Assembly (NCBI GenBank): GCA_902651635.1 | Contig: CACRSC010000012.1 | Location: 573,911-637,910 of the forward strand | Source of the DNA: Mastigamoeba balamuthi | Taxonomy: Eukaryota > Evosea > Mastigamoebida > Mastigamoebidae | Direction: 5' to 3' | Length of the DNA stretch: 64,000 bases | Part shown: positions 55,851 through 64,000 of the stretch, piece after piece | How positions within the stretch are numbered: position 1 is the first letter of the stretch | Layout of the letters: the number at the start of each line of letters is the position of its first letter | The notes under the pieces: model-generated | What the model was told of the DNA's origin: nothing | What the model saw: the letters and a program-made list of their open reading frames with translations, nothing else | Database searches by the model: none | Made by a program: the position numbers and the translations under genes

Positions 55851-56270
55851 CAGACAGGAGAATTTATACTGCCAGAAGATAAATGCCGCGAATGAGTCAC
55901 CGTACGATCAGGTCCCAACTCAGGCACATCACACTAGGATGCGTACATCACAGGTCTGATCTTAGTTGCGTGGCGGTGTCCAGCCAGTCCAGGTTTAATT
56001 GGTGTCGGCACAAGGGGCGATAAACGATGTCACAGTTGAATCACAGGGTTGGATTGTCCGGCTTTCCCACCCCGCACCGATGCCCTTAAGTGATAACCCC
56101 GAAGAGCTCCAACAGACCAAGTGCCAAATCGGAGATAAGCTCCGTTGCATCAGTTCGCCTCAAAAAAGTGTTGTCATCGCGGCGCGCATGGCATTCGGAG
56201 CAGCACACGCGGGGGGTGAAATAATCTCAATCCTGGTACGCTTGCGTGTCCATGGGAGTTAACCGGCTAT
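55851..56270. other. Intergenic, nothing recognised
   Basis: Upstream of the glycosyltransferase and 3' flank of the MEDS gene. No feature supported. Confidence 0.45.
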
Positions 56271-58066
56271 TCACAACACGGGCTGCACGAGCGCAGAGCG
56301 CGGGACCGACACAGCGTCGGGCTCCGTGGCCCCGCTTCGTATGAGCTCGCACAGCTTCCTGTCCTCGACCACGTTCGCAGCTCCTCGGGCCACCACGAGG
56401 GACCCCGGGGCCGCCTTCTTCATCAGGCTCTTGGCCTGCTTGATGGCCAGCCCCCAGCCGCAGGCCTCTGCGCACTGGCAGGCCTTGGCGACGGTGGCGG
56501 GCCCTCGCGCGACGCCGATGCGGGCGGCCAGGTCCGTCTTGTTCCTGGAGTTGTAGTCGCTGACCGACTGCGCGACGATCTGCGCGAACTCGAGGCAGTG
56601 GTCCGTATGCCGCTCGTCGCCGCCGGGCAGCGACGGCGCGCCGATGACCACGAGGCTCTCGGGCCGCGCCGAGACGATCGAGAGCGAGAGCCGCTCGGCC
56701 TCGGCGCCCCACTTGGAGAAGAGCGAGTTGAGTATGCGCACGACGTCGGCCGAGTCCATCGACTCAGCGGCCTCCTCGAAGCCGTCGATCTGCGCGGCGA
56801 CAGCGGTGGCGACGGGGTGCACTGCCATGCTGTGCGCTGGCGGCGCGCCCTCCTCCTCGACGTGCATCGTCAGCCACGTGGTGACGACCGTGCACAGGCG
56901 GTCCGCGAACGCCGAGCGGGCCAGGCGGCCCTGCTCCGCCTCGTGCGAGCTGTCCCACGAGACCTCGACGACGCCCGAGGGGTGCGCGAGGACCTCGCGC
57001 GTCTCTGTGCACAGCGACTCGGGCGCCACCTCCTTGCCCGAGTTCCATGAGAAGTTCTTCGACGTCGAGCTCCCCCGCGCGGTGAAGCTCGCGCAGACCG
57101 CCCCCGACGCCGAGCACAGCTGTGAGGCGAGCTGCCCGGGGGCGCCCCCACCGTCGTTAGTGCACAGGGAACGTGGGGAAAGCGGGAACGCTGCGGGGAG
57201 AGCCTGGGGGGGGGAGCGCACTTTGGCCAGCGGGCTGTCGGCGGGGACGCAGCCGGCGCCAGGCAGCGACTCGATGCAGTTGGTCGGGGGGAGCGGCACG
57301 GAGCGGCGGACGACGTGGCGCGCGGCGCCGGCGCCGAGGCGGACGAGGCCCGCGCAGTGCGTGGCCGAGACGTGGGCCATGTCGCTGAGCAGGGGCAGCA
57401 GCTTCACGTGGTACGAGCAGACCCAGCACGCGCGCTCAAACGCCAGGCTCACGTCGATCAGCGCCTCCTCCGACTCGTGCGGGCCCCAGACGGCCTCGCC
57501 TATCAAGCGCAGCCCGCGGTACTTCTTCTGCTCGGCCTCGCGCGCGAGGCCGTCCATCAGCACGATCGGGAAATTCGCCCCCTGCAGAGGCCCAGCGGCG
57601 TCAGGGAGGCGAGGCGCGAGAGAGGAGGCGGGGGGCGGAGGGGAGGAGCGCACGTGGGCGTTGGGATCGAACGAGTGCGCGGATGTCCAGGTGACGGCGG
57701 TGTCGAGGAGGCCGCGCGGGATGTCGGGATCGTCCATGAGGCGCTTGCGCACCACTCGCGCCAGCGCCCCGTCGACGATCAGCACGCACTTGTCGCCGCC
57801 CAGCACGCCCTCCTTGATGTACGGCACCCAGAGCTCCGCCGCATCTGCGCCAGCCCCCCGGAGCCGAAAAGCCGCGCACCGACCGCGTTGGATTTCAGAA
57901 TACGGACGCACCTCACGAAGGGCGCGGGGGGAAGAGCACAAAAATAAATAAATGAAAGAGCGAGGCGGCGGCGGAGGGCAGCGCGCGCACCTGCGACGCC
58001 GCAGTGCACGAAGAAGATGTGCGAGCCCCAGGGCAGCTCGGGCAGCTCGCTGAGACCCGTGCGCAT
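56271..58066 (-). CDS. MEDS sensory domain fused to a degenerate nucleotidyl-cyclase-like domain
   Basis: ATG at 58066. Residues 1-200 match the MEDS (methanogen/methylotroph DcmR sensory) pattern: ELPWGSHIFFVHCG, intron GTGCGCG, AELWVPYIKEGVLGGDKCV, FPIVLMDGLAREAEQKKYRG, LIGEAVWG. A second probable intron (GTGCGCT) is near 57580-57650. The C-terminal 200 residues look like a class III cyclase fold (QIDGFEEAAESMDSADVVRI; AARIGVARGPATVAKAC; KAAPGSLVVA), but the two metal-binding Asp positions read Gln and Glu/Ser, so catalysis is doubtful. MEDS is known to me only from prokaryotes. Likely a cytosolic ligand sensor; ligand unknown. Confidence 0.65.
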
Positions 58067-59121
58067 GGCGGTTGGGGGAGGCAGAGAGCGCGGGGCGAGG
58101 CGGTGGGGTTGTTACTCAGAGGGGGTGTTTTAGGGATGTGGGCGTTCTCAGCTTCGGCGTCTGCGTAGAAGCCGCTTCGAGATGCTTCGCCGTTTTACCC
58201 CGAACCGCAGTGAAAAAAGGCCGGGCGCCCACGGCTCTGCAAGATCTCTTGATGGCGAGAAAAGGCGGTGCAGTGTAATGCAACAATTCTGTTCCGGTCG
58301 CATCGGGGGGGATCCGTGGGTCCAGAAAGGCGGCGAACACGGTCTCCGCATGCCCCAACAGGCCATGTGCCTGGAAGAATCGTCACGAAGACGCTTCGAT
58401 GGAAGCCATCCCAGGTTTCACCCCCCGGGCAAACCGGAGCTACGGACCGGAACGGCTCCTGCACGCCAAGGAAATGACTGGTCCAAAATGCGCTTCCACA
58501 GAAGCAGCCAAACAACACGTTATTCCATTTTTGCCGCGGGTGCGTCCGCGTCCGCGCGGAGCTTCGGCGCGCTCGCTGGGCTGGGCGGCCTCCCCCCGCC
58601 CATTCCGCAGCACCAGACGACTCGACTATTCGACAAGCAGTGATAGAATGCGGCACCCCGCTCGCGGACGTCCAAGCGATCACCGCATCCCTTCGTCTCT
58701 TGTGAAGGGCCCGCTTCTCACTGCCCTCTCACAGCTGCCCTTGTGCTGGGGTGTGTGCGGTGCATATCAACACCTAAGACCTATGAAAAACGGAAGGAGC
58801 AGGTCGCCGAGAAGGGCGATGAAGGCAACTGTGATACCCTTTCCAAGCCATGTGAGTGCAGTAGCCCGGAGCCGTGTGAGAGATGTTCTCTGCCGCTCCA
58901 CGGCAACCTCAATTATGAGATACAATTCTAGATACGGAAGACGGACAAGTCCCACAACACCTATAGAGAAGGATTGAATGCGTCGAGCGTTCGGGAGAGG
59001 GCCAGAGCGATGTGAGAACATACGGTAGCTGAGCGCAGGCAATTGCAGTATAACTGATATTTCTCAAGTACCACCCCCGGTGTTCCCGTACGCTCCTCAG
59101 AAACTCTCCTCATAACTAAGC
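58067..59121. other. Intergenic, no gene recognised
   Basis: Divergent region of about 1 kb between the MEDS gene and the LamG gene. A Cys-rich 60-codon open stretch at 58743-58931 lacks an ATG and was not called. Confidence 0.45.
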
Positions 59122-62100
59122 ATGCCTCACCCAACCTCCCTGCTGCTGGTGGCCCTAATCACGGCGGCCTCTGCTGCTCCTCTGTGCTCGCAGTCGTGGC
59201 TGTCGCTCGGGGATGATGACTCGGAGTTGCCCCGCTTCTGCGTCGCAGACCCCGACGGGTGCCAAGTGCGTAAGGCGAGCGTTCCAGTCCCCGGCAACCT
59301 CGTTGGAGCTTGGACCTTCAGCGAGCGCACCGGGACCGTCGCCCACGACTACAGCGGCCTCTACCCCAGGTGCGCTAATGGGAAGCAGCGCTCGGCAGCG
59401 TTCTGGAGGGGCACCTGGGCTCTGAGGTCATTACCCTCTGCTGCTGTGCCTTGGCGGCCTGTCGGGGTGAGCGGTGTGGGGAAAAAGGTATCAAATGGGT
59501 CTGTCTCACAACCGATCGCCGGGTGCGCGTCCAGGCTCGACCTGTATGCGGTGTCGAGCGACTCATCGTCGTCCGTGTGGGCTTCGGGCCTTGGCAACGG
59601 CGTCGTTACGTCTGAATCCACCTTCATGGCCACCAAAGTATGGGCGGACCGCCTGCGCTCTGCCATGACCCAGTCTTCCTATGGCACGCAGCCCCGGCAA
59701 GCCGCCTCCTCTGACGCGGCGCCCATCACAGATGTCGTCACCGTGGACATGTGGATTCGGCCAGACGACGCTGCGGGGATGGTGTGCTCATCTCTTTTAA
59801 AAATTGACTTGCTCGTTCTGGGTAACTCGCGTGTTCACGACTCAACAAACGCTGGTGCGACTTGGGATCCAGCTGGGAGGGAGAGACGGCGTGCTGAGAA
59901 GGATTATGGCGCTCGAAAACGACAATAAGTGCAGTTCGTGCGACAGCCTGTTCTATGTCGCTTTTGGAGACGCGTCTCCTGCGACTGGCCCCGCCTTTCA
60001 GACGCACGTCTTCGGACTCGTGGATGATGATAAGGAATGCGACATCACGCACGAGAACTACAATCTCAAAACGGGAGAGGCTCGTCATCAGAATACCAGG
60101 AACACCCTTCTCTGACAAACGGGTCTCGCGCAGCTCGTGCACCTCACCGTGACGATTGGGAACTACGACTCTCTGTACAAACAGTACGAGGTGAAATTCT
60201 ACATCAACGGTGCCAGGTTATCAACCAAGTACATGAATACGCTCGACTGGAGCTCATGTTCTCAGACAAATCGCAAGCTCATCGTTGGCAACACTCTTGT
60301 TGGGTAACAATACTGGCTCCCCCGGCATCGGCATCTCACCATCCAATGATATGCATAGATGCCTCACTTCGTATGGGTTCCTGGGATGTCGTGTTCCACA
60401 TAAATCCAGAGCATTTCTCGGCCGTATATACAGCCTCATGATTTGGAACGTGTACGCAAAAGCCGCTGAGAGCACATGACTGACAGACATACACCCACAG
60501 TGCTCTGAGGGCGTCCGAGGTGCACTCGCTGCACACAAATGGCCCCAACATCTACCCTGTCGAAAAAGGCGTGTGCAACGCCACTTGTACGTAGATCACA
60601 AATCGAATGGCGGTCAAACATTTGTTCCAGTCTGCGGCGACGGTGCTGTTAATGCTGCCGAGCAGTGCGATAGCGGTGCTTTATGTTCCTCAACCTGTCA
60701 GTGCCCTTCGACGTGCTTCCCGGACAATAACAAGGGCTGCACTTGTGTGATAACGGGGGTCAGAATGGTCAGTCCTAACGGATTTGCAGGCTGCGGCAAC
60801 GGTGTGGTCGACCGTGGAGAGCAGTGTGATTCTGGGCCCTATTGCAGTAGTTCTTGCCAGTGCCCCAGGAACTACGTGCCAAGGGAAAACGGATGCTCCA
60901 GTACGTTGCGTTCCCTGTCGTGAGACACTCAATCAGGACAGAGTGCGGGAACGGAATGATCGACGACGCCGAGGTGTGCGACGGGGGAAGCGGCTGCCTC
61001 TCGAACTGCCAGTGTCCGTCCAACACGGTAGCGGATGGAAGCGGAGGCTGCACGCGTTCGTTGAGGGTTTGCCAGTGTCGGCGTTGACTTATGCTATGCA
61101 GTGTGCGGGAATGGGATCGTGGACCTTTTCGAAGATTGTGATGGGGGCCCGTACTGTCGAAACAGCGTTTGCCGGTGCTCCAGTGGATACGTCCCTGACA
61201 AGACAACCAGAGGCTGCAAACGTACGATCTGAGCTAATGCCTCCAATCGGTTATCTCACGCACCCCCCCCCCGCAGTGTGCGGCAACGGTATTCTGGATA
61301 AAAGTGCTGGAGAGCAGTGCGATAGCGGTGACCATTGCACGTCCGACTGCAATTGCAGTTCTTCGTTCGCCCCCGACGGCAGCGGTGGTTGCTGGAGTAC
61401 GCCATTCCATCTTCCCTCGAACCGTGCTCAGACGGCACTTAGAGTGCGGCAATGGCGCCCTCGACGCCGGAGAGGAGTGCGATGGTACACAATTCTGCAC
61501 AAACTGCAAGTGTTCATCTGGTTATGGCCTCAATCGGTTCACTCACGTGTGCTCTGGTGCAATGGCCACCAAGAGGGTATGATTTCTGACCGTTTTGCCG
61601 CAGTCTGTGGAAACGGCAACGTGGACGGTGGGGAGGAGTGTGATGGCGGCTCTCACTGCAACTGGAATTGCAGCTGTGAGATCGGCTTCGCATCACACGC
61701 TACGCTTGGATGCAACCGTAAGATTGCGTTTCGTCAGCACGGCATACTGACTCACTATTTTCAGGATGCGGCAACAAGCTACGCGAAGATGGGGAGCAGT
61801 GCGATTCGGGAGCCCACTGTCACAACTGCACTTGCACAGGCGAGGGATACGTGCCCGAGAGAGTTCCATCGAGCAGCCCCGGTTGCACCAGTACGGATTT
61901 TGCCACGCATTTGCCTCTCAACTGGCCCAAGAATGTGGTAACAGCAGAATCGACCCTGGCGAAAACTGTGATAGTGGTCCTTTCTGCTCCAACGAAACGT
62001 GCACGTGCTCATCTCCTATGATACCGGATAACTCATCTCTGGGATGCCGTCGTATGAAATCGACTGTGTATCACCCACCATAGTACTGACATGAAATTTA

Positions 62101-63490
62101 GTATGTGGAAACCAACAAGTCGATTTGCACGAGCAATGCGATGGTGGTGCACATTGCCTGCCGAATTGTTCCTGCTCTCGCGGATTCGTTCCGCACACAG
62201 CCTCTCGAGGATGCATACGTATGGATTTGGCTTTTCTATCTGGCCTAATCAGTTCTCAGTGTGTGGTAACGGCGTGGTTGACCGTGATGAAGCCTGCGAT
62301 TCGACGGATCATTGCAGTACAAACTGCACTTGCATGCATCCATGGGTACCTGACCCCATTTCTCACGTCTGTCTCTGTACGATACAATCGCAGTGTCCTC
62401 CCTTACAATCATTCAGTGTGCGGTAACGGAGAGCTCGATGCGAATGAGACGTGTGACCCACCGGGACTTGCTGGGTGCCTGCCAAATTGCACATGCAATT
62501 CAGGGTATGTCTCGGTGGTGAATGGCTCCTCGGCACATTGTTCCCGTTCGTATCATGTTGATGACGGCTGAACTAACGAGTGGTCATTATCAGTGTGTGG
62601 TAATGGGGTCATTGATGGAAACGAAACATGCGATAGGGGATCTAATTGCCTGACGAGCTGCAGATGCCCTCCAGACTACGTTGCTGATTCCCTGGCAGGA
62701 TGCACGAGTGCGCACGGCATGAGTACTCATCGCTCTAACACGCTTCGAAGTGTGTGGAAATGGCCGCCTTGATTCCGGGGAGATGTGCGATGGAGGAAAG
62801 CTATGCACTGATAGCTGCATGTGTATCGAGACTGCTCTCCTTGTGAACGGAACCTGCCAGTGTACGAACTGCTCACCGCTGCTTTACCACTTTTCGTTAA
62901 CAGAGCTATCATCAGTGTGTGGCAACGGAATTTTCGATGTGGGAGAGCAGTGTGATGGTGGCCTTAATTGCCGCTCAGACTGTACGTGCCCCGCTGGATT
63001 CCAACACTCCAACGAGAAAAAAGGGAAGGGGTGTGAAGGTACTGTTTCCCATTTGCAGACGCCGTTCTGATGCCTCTCAGTTGCACTGACTGAGTCGGGG
63101 AACCTCTTCTTCAATGAGTTCACCATTACGGTTGTGGGCGTTGTTGATGAGCCTACTGCCAGAGAGATCGTCTACAACATCTCCAAGGCCATTGGCATCG
63201 AGCTCAAGGTGATCGAGCGCAAGTACGACGAGGGAACAGGGAGGACAACCTTGAAGATTGCAGTGAACTCGGAGCAGTCGGGCAACGTCGGAACGCTCAT
63301 CAAGAACCTCCCGTCCGGCATCCTGACGAAGGTCGACCGCGACAGCTTCCACTGGACTAAGATCTACAACCCCACCACCGGCGGCAGCGAGAGCGCGGCA
63401 GTATCAGCCGCCACGAACGCCCGTCCCTTGGATGTTCTTCTCCGACTTGTTCTACTCGGCGGCGTCCCCGCCATGTGGCTGGGCCTGTGA
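59122..63490 (+). CDS. Surface LamG protein with 15 Myxococcus-type Cys-rich repeats (DUF4215-like)
   Basis: Signal peptide at 1-18 (LLLVALITAASA). A LamG/concanavalin-type domain follows over several short exons (NLVGAWTFSERTGTVAHDY; TVDMWIRPDD; LVHLTVTIGNYD; IYSLMIWNVY). From 60632 come 15 repeats of the form CGNGxxDxGExCDxGxxCxxxCxCxxG, each about 37 residues on its own exon and about 163 bp apart. The C-terminal domain (FNEFTITVVGVVDEPTAR) ends in a hydrophobic segment (VLLRLVLLGGVPAMWLGL), so it is membrane- or GPI-anchored. About 18-20 introns are needed. Likely an adhesin or recognition protein. Confidence 0.75.
60632..63040 (+). repeat. 15 exon-sized Cys-rich repeats
   Basis: Repeat starts (first Cys codon) at 60632, 60792, 60944, 61104, 61279, 61445, 61616, 61767, 61934, 62104, 62272, 62419, 62596, 62753 and 62918. 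Period 147-177 bp, mean about 163. Short introns separate them, so the frame changes from repeat to repeat at DNA level. Confidence 0.8.
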
Positions 63491-63846
63491 AAGGAAACAC
63501 ACTGGGAGGGTGATTGTATCCTGTGCGGATACAATCTACGGAGAGGAGAAACAATAGTTGGGACGGCCCTCTGGTGGCCCAAGATGCTGTCATTGCTACC
63601 CCGGAGCTCGCGCACTGGGTGCACCTTCTCTCTTTTGCGATTCTCTAGAGGCAGTTCCCACATCGCTGGAGCAATTGTTATTCCTGATGCGTCCCGTGGA
63701 TTTGTCTTGCGACTGCGCATTTCGCGGTGCCACGATGAGCACGCACCGAAGGTCATTGAGCAGGCAGAGGAGCGCGGCGCACCCGTGGGTGAACTCAAGT
63801 GCATTTTGTATGTGCAGTGCGAAAAACTGTGCCTATCTCCTTTTCC
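63491..63846. other. Intergenic between convergent genes
   Basis: 3' flanks of the LamG gene and of the partial minus-strand gene. A perfect inverted repeat (GATTGTATCC/GGATACAATC, 63512-63535) could form a hairpin. A 90-codon plus-strand frame at 63584 is not convincing. Confidence 0.4.
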
Positions 63847-64000
63847 TCAGGGCTGATTGGTGTGCACCAGACGTTCCAGCGCCCGTACCCTCTCGAGCTG
63901 CTCCTTCTGCAGCTGGAGGAGGATCTCCAAGTGTCTTCGGAGCTCCTCGCTGTACACGTCCACTCCTGTGACGGCCGTCTGCGCCGGCGCGTCGCCCCCG
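63847..64000 (-). CDS. Coiled-coil protein, 3' end only
   Basis: Open to the window edge and ending at the TGA at 63849-63847. The visible 50 residues are a helical heptad-rich end (VYSEELRRHLEILLQLQKEQ, then RVRALERLVHTNQP). No family can be named from this. Confidence 0.6.
   Translation of the reverse strand, partial: GGDAPAQTAVTGVDVYSEELRRHLEILLQLQKEQLERVRALERLVHTNQP

Noticed and set aside
58743-58931. Cys-rich 62-codon frame
   Set aside because: No ATG start, no repeat register and no neighbouring exon; likely chance.
63584-63856. 90-codon plus-strand frame
   Set aside because: It overlaps the 3' end of the better-supported minus-strand gene, with no signal, motif or splice support.

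Overview
ORGANISM. The window looks like nuclear DNA of a GC-rich, intron-dense unicellular eukaryote, most likely an amoebozoan. Pointers are a Rac-type GTPase, a Mst/Hippo-type kinase, a RhoGAP-WD40 protein, many short spliceosomal introns (about 29-420 nt, mostly 45-120), closely spaced genes, and a mix of animal/fungus-like families with bacterial-looking ones (GH28 pectinases, a MEDS sensor, an SAM methyltransferase). An archamoeba such as Mastigamoeba would fit, but nothing here proves the genus. Two Pol III tRNA genes are present. I saw no rRNA, CRISPR, retroelement or virus-like element. LAYOUT. 1-8.7 kb: 5' part of a GH28 gene, an F-box gene, a long degenerate XPF/SHOC1-like gene and a small membrane protein. 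9-13.3 kb: tRNA-Leu, a papain-type protease, and two tandem BTB/T1 genes. 13.4-21.4 kb: mRNA cap methyltransferase and an F-box gene (divergent pair), a membrane-tethered Mga2/Spt23-like transcription factor, and inorganic pyrophosphatase. 21.6-30.2 kb: an ammonium transporter fused to a Sel1-repeat tail, a small zinc-ribbon candidate, an unknown protein, a membrane-anchored methyltransferase and a GPATCH8-like splicing factor. 30.4-35 kb: a RhoGAP-WD40 protein and a PGM-like phosphatase. 35.6-36.6 kb: an element with terminal inverted repeats carrying a decayed Cys-rich gene. 37-48 kb: a frameshifted GH28 copy, the Mst-like kinase, an ankyrin-type repeat protein, a serine protease, TTC5 and a third GH28 gene. 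48.5-54.5 kb: a DUF3605 protein, XPG nuclease, Rac GTPase, a MYND protein and tRNA-Gln. 54.6-64 kb: a GT8-type glycosyltransferase, a MEDS-cyclase-like protein, a surface LamG protein with 15 Cys-rich repeats, and the 3' end of a coiled-coil gene. HOW IT HANGS TOGETHER. This is ordinary dispersed eukaryotic gene content, not an operon. The most unusual content is at protein-architecture level: the transporter-Sel1 fusion, the MEDS-cyclase protein, the nuclease-dead XPF relative ending in a plant-type B-box, and the Mga2-like factor. At genome level, about half of the intron donors I could place begin GTGCG rather than GTRAG, and three introns appear to use a GC donor in the context AG|GCACG. 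Exon boundaries were placed by eye from reading frame, splice signals and family conservation, so single junctions may be off.
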